Positions 50,765-60,292 are shown, counted from the stretch's first letter. The stretch: DNA of 64,000 bases from Sphingosinicella humi (GCF_003129465.1 NZ_QFFF01000002.1:124001-188000); one strand, 5' to 3'. Numbers and translations are program-made. The notes: generated from the sequence alone by a model not told the origin.

Positions 50765-51511
50765 ATGAGTTGGGCGCGGGTTTCGGCAAAGGTTCACAAG
50801 TGGCTGGCGCTGCTGATGGCGATCCAGATCCTCTTCTGGTTCGTCAGCGGTCTCTTCTTCGCGATCGCGCCGATCGAGACGGTGCGCAGCGAGCATCGTA
50901 TCGCCCAACTGCCGGTCCAACCCGTCTCCCTCGATGCCGCCGCCGCCGGGCTGGCTCGAGTGGCGGCGTCCGGAGCCGCCGGCGCGGACAAGATCGAGCT
51001 GCGCAGCCTGATGGGCGAACCGGTCGCCTTGATCACCAGCGGCGAGCAGCGTCCCCGCCTCTATGATCTTTCGACCGGGCAGCGGATCTCGCCCATCCCC
51101 GCCTCCATGGCCGTCGCCATCGCCGAGCGCGATCATGACGGGGACGAGCGGGCGGCGCGCGTCTCGGAGGTGACCGAGAACACCACCGAATATCGCGGCT
51201 CCCTCCCCGCCTGGCGGATCGACTTCGAGGACGGCGCCAGCCGCGCCCTCTATGTCGCGGCGGACACCGGCGCGGTGACGGCGCGGCGATCAACCCTGTG
51301 GCGGACGTTCGACTTCCTCTGGGCGCTCCACATCATGGACTTCAAGAACCACGAGGATTTCAACACGCCGCTGCTCATCATCTCGACCGCGCTGGCACTG
51401 ATCGTAATCATCACCGGAATTATCATGTTCCCGAGCCGCTTCGGCTACCACGGCTGGCGCAAGCGACGGCTGGCACGGCGGGAGGCCAAGGCAGCGGAGG
51501 CTGGGGCATAG
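50765..51511 (+). CDS. PepSY-domain membrane protein
   Basis: 248 residues from ATG 50765, with GGGAG seven bases upstream (ATG 50759 is too close). Membrane helices lie near residues 13-33 (LALLMAIQILFWFVSGLFFA) and 203-222 (TPLLIISTALALIVIITGII). A periplasmic PepSY-like domain lies between them (PAWRIDFEDGASRALYVAAD). The helical start VHKWLALLMAIQILFWF is typical of PepSY-associated TM proteins found with iron or copper loci. No partner is known. Confidence 0.78.
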   Translation: MSWARVSAKVHKWLALLMAIQILFWFVSGLFFAIAPIETVRSEHRIAQLPVQPVSLDAAAAGLARVAASGAAGADKIELRSLMGEPVALITSGEQRPRLYDLSTGQRISPIPASMAVAIAERDHDGDERAARVSEVTENTTEYRGSLPAWRIDFEDGASRALYVAADTGAVTARRSTLWRTFDFLWALHIMDFKNHEDFNTPLLIISTALALIVIITGIIMFPSRFGYHGWRKRRLARREAKAAEAGA

Positions 51512-51557
51512 TCGTCACCCCGAACTTTCAGGGTCCATGTTTCCAGTTCGCAACGCA

Positions 51558-52040
51558 TCAGTAGCGTTCCAGGATGCGCTGCATCTGCGCGATCTCGCGC
51601 TCCTGTGCCGCGACGATGTCCCGGCACAGGTCGGCAATCTCCCGGTCGTTGATCGACGCCCGCTCGCACATCAGGATCGCGCCCGAATGGTGCGGGATCA
51701 TCGATTTCAGGAACTCCTCGTTGCCGATGCCGCCTTGGGCGCGCATGGCCCAGAAGCTGCCTGCGAACACCAAAACCGCGACCGCGACGACGGCAACGTT
51801 GAGCGGCCGGGAGGGAAACATCGAACGCATCGTCAGCATCATGATGGGCGCCATCGGCGTCACCATCATCAGTGTCATCCAGAGCGTGTTATTATTGGGA
51901 TAGAAGTGATCGAGCGAGGCGATCATCGTGTACATGACGAGATACATGATGATGAAATGGGCCGCCATTTCGACGCCGAGCCCGCCATAGTGACCTTTCA
52001 CCGCCTGCCTCGCGTCCTTGTGGCCTGCATGCTCCTGCAT
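51558..52040 (-). CDS. DUF305-type membrane protein, copper-cluster associated
   Basis: 160 residues from ATG 52038-52040. Three hydrophobic stretches (MAAHFIIMYLVMYTMIASLD, LMMVTPMAPIMMLTM, VAVVAVAVLVFAGSFWAM), then the DUF305 block EEFLKSMIPHHSGAILMCER and REIADLCRDIVAAQEREIAQ. Met- and His-rich segments (HHSGAILMC) suggest metal contact. The HPHHSGA-type motif is often found beside cop genes. Same strand as the copper cluster that follows. Confidence 0.75.
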   Translation of the reverse strand: MQEHAGHKDARQAVKGHYGGLGVEMAAHFIIMYLVMYTMIASLDHFYPNNNTLWMTLMMVTPMAPIMMLTMRSMFPSRPLNVAVVAVAVLVFAGSFWAMRAQGGIGNEEFLKSMIPHHSGAILMCERASINDREIADLCRDIVAAQEREIAQMQRILERY

Positions 52041-52180
52041 CGATCCCTCCTCAGTGGCGACGACGGTGCGCGTGAACGACGGCGGCACGGGTGCTGCCCC
52101 GCCCATCAGCCGCCATGGTCCGCAAGGCTCCCGGGCGAGGGGCCTAACCCGCCGGCCCCGGCACCCCGTTCACAATCGAC

Positions 52181-52792
52181 TTACCACGCCAGGTGATCGA
52201 CACCGTGGATCAGGGCGCCGCCATGCCAGCCCTGGACGAGAATCGCGGCTGTCATCACAACGAGGACCGCAAGCATCGCGTTCCCGCGCACATGGCTCGG
52301 CCGGGCCAGGACCCACGCGACCAGTCCCAGGCCGCCGACGCCGATGGCGGTGCCGAGCCAGCGATGGACCGTCATGATCTGATCCCGGTCCCAGAGCGAC
52401 CAACCGCCGTCGAGCCACCCGAGCAGCATCGCGACAGGTGCGGTTAGGCCGCCGGCGAGGATGAGGAAACGTGTCGCCTCGTCGAAGCCGGCACGCCTAC
52501 GACCGATGACAGCGGTGAACAGCGCCGCCGGCAGGAAGGCGAGCGGGAAATGGACGACCGACGGATGCAGTCGGCCAAGCCAGTCGAGCAGCCTCTCGAA
52601 GGCGGACGAAGACGGCGCCTCCGTTTCCTCCGGCTGCGTCACTGCCGGAGCGGTCGCGACGGAGGCATTCCCTGGCTCTGCAGCCGGCGTTTCGACAGCC
52701 TCATTTCGCTCGTGCCCCTTGTGCGCATGAGCCGGGACGACAGGCCCGGCGGACAGGATCAGCAGCAAGGGAATCGCGAACGCGCGGCGCAT
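52181..52792 (-). CDS. DUF2231-like membrane protein with signal peptide
   Basis: 203 residues from ATG 52790-52792. Signal peptide MRRAFAIPLLLILSAGPVVP, cut after AHA. A His-rich start (HAHKGHERNE) and a low-complexity linker lead to a four-helix membrane domain (RLHPSVVHFPLAFLPAALFT, LILAGGLTAPVAMLLGWLDG, HRWLGTAIGVGGLGLVAWVL), like DUF2231. The ATG overlaps the copB stop by 1 nt, so it is in the copper operon. Confidence 0.75.
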   Translation of the reverse strand: MRRAFAIPLLLILSAGPVVPAHAHKGHERNEAVETPAAEPGNASVATAPAVTQPEETEAPSSSAFERLLDWLGRLHPSVVHFPLAFLPAALFTAVIGRRRAGFDEATRFLILAGGLTAPVAMLLGWLDGGWSLWDRDQIMTVHRWLGTAIGVGGLGLVAWVLARPSHVRGNAMLAVLVVMTAAILVQGWHGGALIHGVDHLAW

Positions 52793-53853
52793 CAGAACCA
52801 ACCCCTGAGTCCGATCAGGAAGGCCCATCCTCCGACATCCTCGCCCGCGGCGCGCGCGAAATCGGCGGTGTCGCCGAGTTTCCGCTCATATTCGACGCCG
52901 ACGTAGGGGGCGAATTCGGGGACGAATTCGTAGCGGAGGCGGAGGCCCGCCTCGATGGACGAGAGACCCGATCCGATGCCGAGCTCCGGCACGTCCTGGG
53001 CGGCGAGGTCGAACTCGACCGCGGGCTGGAGGATCAGCTTCTGCGTGATGCGCTGGTCGTATTCGGCCTCGAAGCGAGCGGTGACGTCGCCCTTGTTCGA
53101 GAGGAAGAGCTGGCCGTCGACCTCGAACCAATAAGGGGCGAGGCCCTGGATGCCGAGGACAAGGTACGTGCGCTCCGGATCAGGCTGGAAGTCGTGGCGG
53201 ACGCCGGCCTGGAGGTTGAACCAGGGATCGATGGCGCGGCTGTAGAGGAACTGCACTTCGGCCTGTTCGGGAACATCGCCGAAGGCCCCCTCGCCTTCGC
53301 TCTTGAACCAGATCTTGTGATAGTCGCCGCCGTACCAGCCCTGGCCGTCCCACTGATAGCCGTCGCGCCCCTCCTGCGCCCGATATTCGAGCCGGTCGAT
53401 CAGCAGCGTGCCGGTGGTGAAGCCGCCATGCGCGTCGATCAGCGCGTCCTCGCGCTTGCGGAGGAATAGCTCCCGGTCCCAGACCGTCGTGCCGGCATGC
53501 TCCGGCCCTCGGAGGGCTTCGGGCGGCGGCGGAGCGACGGGCGGCGCCTCTTCCGCCGCCATGCCCGGCATGGCGTGTCCCGCATGCGGGTCCGCCTGCG
53601 CGGGCATTGCATGGCCAGCGTGAGGATCCGTCTGCTCAGGCATGACGTGGCCCGCATGAGGGTCAGCCTCAGGCTGTTCCAGCGCCATATGGCCGGCGTG
53701 CGGGTCGGCAGTCTCCTCAGGAGAAGGCATTTGATGGCCGGCATGCGGGTCCTGCTCGGGTGCGGGCGGCGCGCCATGGCCGGCATGTTGAGCCAGTGCC
53801 CCCGAGGAGAGGGCGAGCGCGGAAACGCCGAGGGCGATCAGGAAGGGCTTCAT
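52792..53853 (-). CDS. copB: Copper resistance protein CopB (outer membrane)
   Basis: 353 residues from ATG 53851-53853, with GGAG upstream. Signal peptide MKPFLIALGVSALALSSGAL, cut after AQ. Residues 23-94 are a metal-binding repeat: one QHAGH and five DPHAGH units separated by short acidic or Met-rich spacers. The remainder is a beta-barrel with the CopB block WYGGDYHKIWFKSEGEGAFG and FDLAAQDVPELGIGSGLSSI, ending in an aromatic residue. It sequesters copper at the cell surface. It overlaps copA by 4 nt. Confidence 0.93.
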   Translation of the reverse strand: MKPFLIALGVSALALSSGALAQHAGHGAPPAPEQDPHAGHQMPSPEETADPHAGHMALEQPEADPHAGHVMPEQTDPHAGHAMPAQADPHAGHAMPGMAAEEAPPVAPPPPEALRGPEHAGTTVWDRELFLRKREDALIDAHGGFTTGTLLIDRLEYRAQEGRDGYQWDGQGWYGGDYHKIWFKSEGEGAFGDVPEQAEVQFLYSRAIDPWFNLQAGVRHDFQPDPERTYLVLGIQGLAPYWFEVDGQLFLSNKGDVTARFEAEYDQRITQKLILQPAVEFDLAAQDVPELGIGSGLSSIEAGLRLRYEFVPEFAPYVGVEYERKLGDTADFARAAGEDVGGWAFLIGLRGWF

Positions 53854-55625
53854 GCCGACTCTCCTCCATCGTCCATCGGTCGGACCTTCACCACGTTCAT
53901 CATCCCGGCGTGCATGTGGTAGAGGAGGTGGCAGTGGAAAGCCCAATCACCCGGGGCGTCCGCGGTGAGGTCGAAGCTCGCCTTGCCGCCCGGCATCACG
54001 TTCACCGTGTGCTTCACCGGATGGCCGTGCGGCATCCCCGTCACGACCTCGAAGAAATGACCGTGGATGTGGATGGGGTGGCTCATCATGCTGTTGTTGA
54101 TGAGGTTGACCCGCACGCGCTCGTTCCGGGCGAAGCGGATCGGCTCGGCCCCTTCGTTCAATTTCCGGCCGTCGAACGACCACATGAAGCGCTCCATGTT
54201 GCCGGTGAGGTGGATGTCGACGCTGCGAGTGGGCTCACGCTTGTCGTGGAAGGGCGTCAGCGGCGCGAGGTCGTGATAGGTGAGGACGCGGTGGGGCGCG
54301 TCCTCTAGACCCAGCGGCTTGTTGCCGGTGCGATCGACCGGCATCGGCGCGATCATATCGACACCGACGCCGACCTTGACGTCGGACGGGACGAGCGACT
54401 TGTCCCGCATGTCGTGGCCCATGCCACCACCGCCGGAGCCATGATCCATCCCCTGCATCGATCCGTGGCCCATCGCGGCGTGGTCCATCGCTCCCATGCC
54501 CATGTCCTTCATGCCGAGGACCGGCTTGGGGCGGAGCGGCGGCACCGGCGCCTGCATGCCCATGCGCGGTGCCAGGGTGGCGCGGCCCATGCCGGAGCGG
54601 TCGATCGATTCCGCCACCAGCGTGTAGGCCTTGTCCTCGGTGGGCGTGACGATGGCGTCATAGGTCTCGGCAACCGAAATCTGGAATTCGTCGGTCTCGA
54701 CGGGGCGGACATTCTGACCGTCGGCCTGCACCATGGTCATCGGCAGGCCCGGAATGCGGATGTTGAAGATCGACATCGCCGAGGCGTTGATGAAGCGCAG
54801 CCGCACCCGCTCGCCGGGGCGGAACAGCCCCGTCCAGTTTTCCGCCGGTCCATGGCCGTTGATGAGATAGGTGTAGGTCGAGCCCGTGACGTCGGCGATG
54901 TCGGTCGGATCCATCCGCATCCGGCCCCACATCAGCCGCTCGTCGAGCGGCATGTTGCGCGCGAGGTCGTCGCCGTCGCCGACGAGGCCGGCGAGCGTCT
55001 GCCGCTCCCGGTTGAAATAGCCGCCCTGCTTCTTGAGCTTGCCGAACAGCGAGTGCGGATGAAGGAAGGTCCAGTCGGACAGGACGATCACATGCTCCCG
55101 ATCGTAGGCGACCGGGTCCGGCTCGGCAGGATCGATGACGATCGGCCCGTAATGGCCGATCTGCTCCTGCAGCCCCGAATGGCTGTGATACCAGTAGGTA
55201 CCGTTCTGGACGATCGGGAATTCGTAGGTGAAGGTCGTCCTCGGCGGGATGCCGGGAAAGCTGATGCCCGGCACGCCGTCCATGTGGAACGGAAGGATGA
55301 AGCCGTGCCAGTGGATCGACGTGTCCTCATCGAGTGCGTTCTCGACGTGGATGCGGACATTCTGCCCTTCGCGAAGCCGAACGAGCGGCGCCGGGAGCAC
55401 GCCGTTCATCGTGATGGCATGACCGGTGCGGCCGCCGACGGTGAAGGGGCTGGCCGCGACCTTGAGATGAATGTCGTCGCCCGACAGGGTGGGCATTTGC
55501 GGGGCAAGGCCGGGACTCCCCGGTTGTGCCCAGGCGGGGAACAGGTTCGCCAGCCCCAGCCCAGCTCCGCCGAGCGCAGCGCCGCGCAGCATGCTGCGGC
55601 GGCTCATCGAAGAAAACTCGTTCAT
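53850..55625 (-). CDS. copA: Copper resistance multicopper oxidase CopA
   Basis: 591 residues, ATG 55623-55625 with AGGA eight bases upstream. Twin-arginine signal (MSRRSMLRGAALGGAGLGLA). The cupredoxin copper motifs are all present: HWHG, YWYHSHSG, HPIHIHGHFF, and HCHLLYHMHAGMM with the T1 Cys, His and Met. A Met- and His-rich insert (MDHAAMGHGSMQGMDHGSGG region) precedes the last domain. It oxidises Cu(I) in the periplasm. Confidence 0.95.
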   Translation of the reverse strand: MNEFSSMSRRSMLRGAALGGAGLGLANLFPAWAQPGSPGLAPQMPTLSGDDIHLKVAASPFTVGGRTGHAITMNGVLPAPLVRLREGQNVRIHVENALDEDTSIHWHGFILPFHMDGVPGISFPGIPPRTTFTYEFPIVQNGTYWYHSHSGLQEQIGHYGPIVIDPAEPDPVAYDREHVIVLSDWTFLHPHSLFGKLKKQGGYFNRERQTLAGLVGDGDDLARNMPLDERLMWGRMRMDPTDIADVTGSTYTYLINGHGPAENWTGLFRPGERVRLRFINASAMSIFNIRIPGLPMTMVQADGQNVRPVETDEFQISVAETYDAIVTPTEDKAYTLVAESIDRSGMGRATLAPRMGMQAPVPPLRPKPVLGMKDMGMGAMDHAAMGHGSMQGMDHGSGGGGMGHDMRDKSLVPSDVKVGVGVDMIAPMPVDRTGNKPLGLEDAPHRVLTYHDLAPLTPFHDKREPTRSVDIHLTGNMERFMWSFDGRKLNEGAEPIRFARNERVRVNLINNSMMSHPIHIHGHFFEVVTGMPHGHPVKHTVNVMPGGKASFDLTADAPGDWAFHCHLLYHMHAGMMNVVKVRPMDDGGESA

Positions 55626-55744
55626 TTACATAATCCTTGGACGCGTTCGACCGACGCGGGCCTGCCTTGTCGGCGCTGACACGGCGGCAGGCTCAAGCCC
55701 CCGCCAGGTGCGGGGCGGAGCGCCACGCCCCGCCCCAATTCGCG

Positions 55745-56035
55745 TCAATGCTTCATCTGATGGCCGGCATGGGCGTCATGCCCATCCTTCTGCTCGCCTT
55801 TCTGCTCGCCCTTGTCGGCGCAGCACTCCATGGCCTTGCCGTCGGCCATCTTGTCGCAGCAGTCCATCCGGCCGTTGCCGTCCGCATCCTTGCAGCAATC
55901 CATCTTGTGGCCTTCGTGCTGGCCCTTTTCGTCGCCCTCATGCTCGGCGGACTTGTGAGCGGCGTGCGGATCGGCGACCTGCGCGGCGGCGGGCATGGCG
56001 ATCGTCAGCGCGATCGCGGCAATGAGCATCTTCAT
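55745..56035 (-). CDS. Small Cys/His/Met-rich periplasmic protein
   Basis: 96 residues from ATG 56033-56035. Signal peptide MKMLIAAIALTIAMPAAAQV. The mature part has three Cys-Cys pairs (MDCCKDADGNGRMDCC and AMECC) and an EF-hand-like DADGNGRMD between the first two. His-rich ends (ADPHAAHKSAEHEGDEKGQH and DGHDAHAGHQMKH) frame it. It is a likely copper-binding protein or chaperone of the cop operon. No enzyme motif. Confidence 0.75.
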   Translation of the reverse strand: MKMLIAAIALTIAMPAAAQVADPHAAHKSAEHEGDEKGQHEGHKMDCCKDADGNGRMDCCDKMADGKAMECCADKGEQKGEQKDGHDAHAGHQMKH

Positions 56036-56073
56036 ATCTAAATCTCCTGAAAAGCGCTGGTGTTGGATTCGCT

Positions 56074-56391
56074 TCAGGAGATTCGGGGAGGCGGCGTCTC
56101 CGATTCGGGGTCGAGGCCGTCCGAGGTCGACGTCGCCGGAAAATGCAGCAGCGGCGCCGGAACAGTCATCTGCGGATCCAGTCGAGGCTCCACCGTCGGA
56201 ACCGCTGCGCACATGATCATGCAGTCGATGTCGAGACCCGGTTGCTTTTTCGAGGGGCCGTCCATGCCGGCGCAATGGCCCATCGCCGCCATGGTATCAT
56301 GCGGCATGGCCATGGCCGCGCCGCCGCCGACCATCGTCAACGGCGCCATAAGAACGGCCAGCGCGAGCAGAAGCTGGAACAGGCGCTTCAT
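56074..56391 (-). CDS. Small cop-cluster membrane or exported protein
   Basis: 105 residues from ATG 56389-56391. Signal-like MKRLFQLLLALAVLMAPLTM. Contains Met/His/Cys-rich segments (MPHDTMAAMGHCAGMDG, LDIDCMIMCAAVP). The C-terminal half is Pro-rich (TPPPRIS). It resembles small DUF2946-like proteins found at cop loci, but this is not certain. First gene of the minus-strand copper cluster; divergent from the HerA-like gene. Confidence 0.65.
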   Translation of the reverse strand: MKRLFQLLLALAVLMAPLTMVGGGAAMAMPHDTMAAMGHCAGMDGPSKKQPGLDIDCMIMCAAVPTVEPRLDPQMTVPAPLLHFPATSTSDGLDPESETPPPRIS

Positions 56392-56469
56392 GGCGTGACA
56401 GATAGGCTTCGCCCCCGCGGCTGGCAACAGCCCTTGCGGACCGACCGGGGTATCGGCCAAGAGCCCCAT

Positions 56470-57948
56470 GTGACTGTAAAGATAGACATGGGGGCCGACG
56501 GCTCGGGCGAGACCGTCGCGATGGACCTGGAAGAGCTGCTGGCGACTCGGCTGCTCGTCCAGGGCAATTCCGGATCGGGCAAATCGCACCTGCTGCGCCG
56601 CCTGCTGGAAGGGAGCGCCGGCCTCGTCCAGCAGGTGGTGATCGACCCGGAGGGCGATTTCGTCTCGCTCTCGGAGGCGTTCGGCCATGTCGCGATCGAG
56701 GCGGCGGACTATAGCTTCGCCGAGATCGCCCGGCTGGCGGCGCGGGTGCGGGAGCATCGCGCGTCGGTCGTGCTCAACCTCGAGGGGCTGGAGATGGAGG
56801 CGCAGATGCGCTGCGCGGCCACCTTCCTTTCCGCTCTGTTCGATGCGCCGCGCGACCAATGGTATCCGACGCTTGTGGTTGTCGACGAGGCCCAGGTCTT
56901 CGCGCCGGTAGCGGCGGGGGAGGTCTCCGACGAAGCGCGCCGCGCCTCATTGGGCGCCATGACCAACCTCATGTGCCGCGGCAGGAAACGCGGGCTGGCG
57001 GGCGTCATCGCCACCCAGCGGCTCGCCAAGCTCGCCAAGAACGTCGCCGCGGAAGCCTCCAATTTCCTGATGGGCCGCACCTTTCTCGACATCGACATGG
57101 CGCGCGCCGCCGACCTGCTCGGCATGGAGCGGCGCCAGGCGGAGGTGATCCGCGACCTGGAGCGCGGCCACTTCCTGGCGCTCGGGCCCGCCGTCTCGCG
57201 GCGGCCGGTGAAGGTCCGCATCGGCGAAGTGAAGACCGCCGCCCGCAACGCCAGCCCCAAGCTGATGCCGCTGCCCACCGCGGCGCCGGAGGAACTGGAA
57301 AGCCTGCTGCTCGCTCCCGTCGAGGAGGAAGAGCTGCCTCCCCCGCCGCCACCGCCTGCACCGGTCCCGGCGGAGGATCTTATCGGCGCGACGGTGCCCG
57401 TTCCGGTGGCCCCTTCGCTTCCGGTCCTTGCCGACGACGAGCAGGAGGCGATCGTTTGCCTCACCTTGAAGGAGCTGACCGAGGAGCCCGGCTCCGCATT
57501 CCAGCCCGTTCCGGCCCTTTACCAGGATTTCGTGGTCCGCTGCCGGATGCGGCAGCTGCCGGTGGCGCCGCTCGACCTCGCGGGCTTCCGCCGGCGGCTC
57601 GCCATGGCGCGCGCCGGCATATTGGATGCGGGCGACGAAGCCTGGGGATCGGCGCTCGCCATCGGCGCAGAACTGCCGGAGGATATGCTGGCGCCCTTCC
57701 TCCTGATCGTCCGCGCCGCGCGTGAGGGCATGCCTTGCCCCGCCGACGAAGCGCTGGCCGAGGCTTATGGCACCAACTCTCCGGCGCGGGTCCGCCGCCT
57801 CATCGGGTGGATGGAGGAGCAGCAGATCATCGCCTCGCGCATCGATCTCGCCGGCAAGCGGTCGATCGCTATCCCGCGCCTCGGCTGGACCACCGCGCCG
57901 GCCGCGCCGGAGACCGAGCAGCCATTGCGCGCCGCCGGGCGCGGCTGA
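56470..57948 (+). CDS. HerA/DUF853-like ATPase with C-terminal DNA- or protein-binding region
   Basis: 492 residues from GTG 56470 (an ATG at 56488 is an alternative). Walker A LLVQGNSGSGKSHL, Walker B VVVDEAQVFAP, and the arginine-rich CRGRKRGLAGVIATQRLAKL are typical of HerA-FtsK ATPases of the HerA-like branch. A long Pro/Glu linker (EEEELPPPPPPPAPVP) leads to a winged-helix-like tail (NSPARVRRLIGWMEEQQIIA). Usually linked to DNA end processing or phage defence; no NurA nuclease adjoins. It overlaps the next gene by 1 nt. Confidence 0.85.
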   Translation: MTVKIDMGADGSGETVAMDLEELLATRLLVQGNSGSGKSHLLRRLLEGSAGLVQQVVIDPEGDFVSLSEAFGHVAIEAADYSFAEIARLAARVREHRASVVLNLEGLEMEAQMRCAATFLSALFDAPRDQWYPTLVVVDEAQVFAPVAAGEVSDEARRASLGAMTNLMCRGRKRGLAGVIATQRLAKLAKNVAAEASNFLMGRTFLDIDMARAADLLGMERRQAEVIRDLERGHFLALGPAVSRRPVKVRIGEVKTAARNASPKLMPLPTAAPEELESLLLAPVEEEELPPPPPPPAPVPAEDLIGATVPVPVAPSLPVLADDEQEAIVCLTLKELTEEPGSAFQPVPALYQDFVVRCRMRQLPVAPLDLAGFRRRLAMARAGILDAGDEAWGSALAIGAELPEDMLAPFLLIVRAAREGMPCPADEALAEAYGTNSPARVRRLIGWMEEQQIIASRIDLAGKRSIAIPRLGWTTAPAAPETEQPLRAAGRG

Positions 57949-58907
57949 TGCGGATCGCCGTCGTCGGCGTCGGCGCCATCGGCGGCTGGGTGGCGACCCG
58001 GCTGGCGGAAGCGGGGCACGACGTCGCCGTGCTCGCCCGCGGCGCGACGTTGGAGGCGATACGGGCGAACGGGCTCGTCCTGCGCCGGGAAGGCGATGAA
58101 CGTAGCGCGCTCCTGGAAGCCTCCGACGATGCCGCCAGCCTTGGGCGGCGGGAGCTGGTCGTCTTCGCCGTCAAGGCCCCCGCGCTTGCCTCGGCGGCCG
58201 TGGCCGCACGGCCCCTCATCGACGGCGGGACGTCGATCGTGCCGATGCTGAACGGCGTTCCCTGGTGGTTCCTGGCCGATCAGGGCCGGGACCTCGATTC
58301 GGTCGATCCGGACGGCGTCATCGCGGGCGCGCTGCCGCTGGCCCAGGTGATCGGCTGCGTCGTCCACGCCAGCTGTTCCACCGACGCGCCCGGCGTGATC
58401 CGTCACATTGCCGGCAACGGCCTCATCTTCGGCGAACCCGCGGGCGGAGACAGCCTGCGCCTGACGGACCTCACTCAGCTTTTCGCCGAGGCCGGCTTCG
58501 CGGCCACGGCGAGCCCCCGCATCCAGAAGGACATCTGGTACAAGCTGTGGGGCAATATGACGATGAACCCCATCTCCGCCCTTACCGCCGCGACCTGCGA
58601 CCGGATCCTCGACGATGAGCTGGTCGAGGGCCTGGTCCTCAGCATCATGGCCGAGGCCCAGGAAATCGGAGCCCGCATCGGTTGCCCGATCGAAGAGAGC
58701 GGCCGCGACCGCATAGCGGTGACGCGGCGGCTGGGAGCGTTCAAGACGTCGATGCTGCAGGATGTGGAAGGCGGGCGGCCGATCGAGCTCGATGCCCTGC
58801 TCGGCGCCCCGCGGGAGATCGGCCGACGCGTCGGCGTCGAGACGCCGAACATGGACGCGCTGTTCGGCCTCGTTCGCCTGTTCGCGCGCGAGCGCGGGCT
58901 CTACTGA
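57948..58907 (+). CDS. Ketopantoate reductase-like (PanE/ApbA family) protein
   Basis: 319 residues. Rossmann motif VGVGAIGGWVATRLAEAGHD, middle region VPMLNGVPWW, and the C-terminal helical domain with DIWYKLWGNMTMNPISALTA, which carries the family lysine and asparagine. PanE makes pantoate from ketopantoate for CoA, but paralogues act on other 2-keto acids. It is co-transcribed with the HerA-like gene and ends 7 nt inside the convergent sigma gene. Confidence 0.85.
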   Translation: MRIAVVGVGAIGGWVATRLAEAGHDVAVLARGATLEAIRANGLVLRREGDERSALLEASDDAASLGRRELVVFAVKAPALASAAVAARPLIDGGTSIVPMLNGVPWWFLADQGRDLDSVDPDGVIAGALPLAQVIGCVVHASCSTDAPGVIRHIAGNGLIFGEPAGGDSLRLTDLTQLFAEAGFAATASPRIQKDIWYKLWGNMTMNPISALTAATCDRILDDELVEGLVLSIMAEAQEIGARIGCPIEESGRDRIAVTRRLGAFKTSMLQDVEGGRPIELDALLGAPREIGRRVGVETPNMDALFGLVRLFARERGLY

Positions 58908-59590
58908 CGATCGGCGCAGTAGGCGGCAAGCACCCGCTCGGTCATCGCCTCGCAATCCGCGCCGGCGAAGGGGAAGGCACCGGTGAGCGCGGACTTGAGT
59001 TCCGGCGCCAGCGCCTCGCTCAAGCGCCGGCGGGCGCGCAGGTGCCGCGTCTTGACGGTGGCGGCCGGGATGCCGAGCGTCTCCGCCGTCTCCTCGACGC
59101 TCAGCTCCTCCACCTCCCGCAGCACGAAGGCGAGGCGGAAATTCTCCGGCAGCCGGGCGATCGCCGCCTCCAGCAGTCCCCTGATCTGCTCGCGGGCCAA
59201 ATCGGCGCCGGGCGGCGTCTCGGTCATCGACCCGCGCATCAGCTTTTCCCTATAGTCGTCGAGCACCAGCGCGCCGTTGAGATGCGCCCGCCGCCTTTTT
59301 TCGGCGCGCCGCCGGCCCAGGGCCTCGTTGACCGCGATCCGGGTGAGCCAGGTGCTGAGCGAGGACCGCCCCTCGAAGGTCCCGATCGCCTCGAAGGCGC
59401 GGAGATAGGCGCTCTGCACGACATCCTCCGCTTCGAACCGGTCGCGAAGGATGCTCCAGGCGGCGCGGAAGAGACGCTGGTTGTTCCGGCCGGTGACGAG
59501 CCGGACGGCTTCCGGGTCGCGCGCGGCGATGCGCTCGGCGAGCGCGAGATCGTCGAGATTTTCATAGTCGAGCCTCGGCCTTGTCGCCAT
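58901..59590 (-). CDS. ECF sigma factor
   Basis: 229 residues. Region 2 (RLFRAAWSILRDRFEAEDVV, YLRAFEAIGTFEGRSSLSTW), region 4 (LAFVLREVEELSVEETAETL, ATVKTRHLRARRRL). A C-terminal extension of about 40 residues has two cysteines (GADCEAM, AAYCAD) and may sense signals or contact a partner. No anti-sigma gene adjoins. Target promoters cannot be read from the window. Confidence 0.87.
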   Translation of the reverse strand: MATRPRLDYENLDDLALAERIAARDPEAVRLVTGRNNQRLFRAAWSILRDRFEAEDVVQSAYLRAFEAIGTFEGRSSLSTWLTRIAVNEALGRRRAEKRRRAHLNGALVLDDYREKLMRGSMTETPPGADLAREQIRGLLEAAIARLPENFRLAFVLREVEELSVEETAETLGIPAATVKTRHLRARRRLSEALAPELKSALTGAFPFAGADCEAMTERVLAAYCADRQ

Positions 59591-59629
59591 CTCAGCCCCT
59601 CCTGTGCGCGGATTGGATGCCGAAGGGGC

Positions 59630-60292
59630 TCAGCGGTTCCCGAAAAATCCCCCGCTCCCGCCCCGACAGGGCAGCGAGGCCATGAGCTCGGCCCTGAGGG
59701 CGGCATCCTCCTTGAAATCGCCGAGCCAGCATTTGGTCACCATCGTCAGCCCATGCTGCCTTACACCACGCGTCGCCATGCAGCCATGGGCGGCCTCGAC
59801 CACCACGGCGACCCCGCGCGGCTGCAACGCCTCGTCCAGGGCCTCGGCAATCTGGTTGGTGAGCCGTTCCTGGAGTTGGAGCCGGCGAGCGAAAGCGTCG
59901 ACGAGCCGCGAGAGCTTGGAGATGCCGACGACGCGGCCGTCCGGGCGATAGGCGACATGCGCCTGGCCGATGATCGGCGCGAGATGGTGCTCGCAGGTGG
60001 AGACGACGGGAATGCCGGTGAGGAGGACGGTCTCGTCGTAACCGGCCGCCTCGCTGAACTGGGTGGCGAGCAGCCGCGCCGGATCGATCGCATAGCCGGC
60101 GAACCATTCCCGATAGGCCTTCGCCACGCGAGCGGGCGTATCGGCCAGCCCCTCGCGCGTCGGATCGTCTCCGGTCGCCGCGATCAGGATGCGCACCGCA
60201 TCCTCGATGCCGCGGGTCGCCGACCGCGCATGCAGCGGTATCACCTCGGACTCGGCGGAGGGACAGATCTCGTCATACTCGTACAATTCCAT
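59630..60292 (-). CDS. folE: GTP cyclohydrolase I
   Basis: 220 residues from ATG 60290-60292. Zn ligands in [12 protein letters not shown] (Cys, His) and HGCMATRGV (second Cys), with the catalytic regions [20 protein letters not shown] and MTRG-like conserved. Converts GTP to dihydroneopterin triphosphate, the first step to folate and queuosine precursors. Convergent or co-directional with the sigma factor, 39 nt apart. Confidence 0.94.
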   Translation of the reverse strand: MELYEYDEICPSAESEVIPLHARSATRGIEDAVRILIAATGDDPTREGLADTPARVAKAYREWFAGYAIDPARLLATQFSEAAGYDETVLLTGIPVVSTCEHHLAPIIGQAHVAYRPDGRVVGISKLSRLVDAFARRLQLQERLTNQIAEALDEALQPRGVAVVVEAAHGCMATRGVRQHGLTMVTKCWLGDFKEDAALRAELMASLPCRGGSGGFFGNR

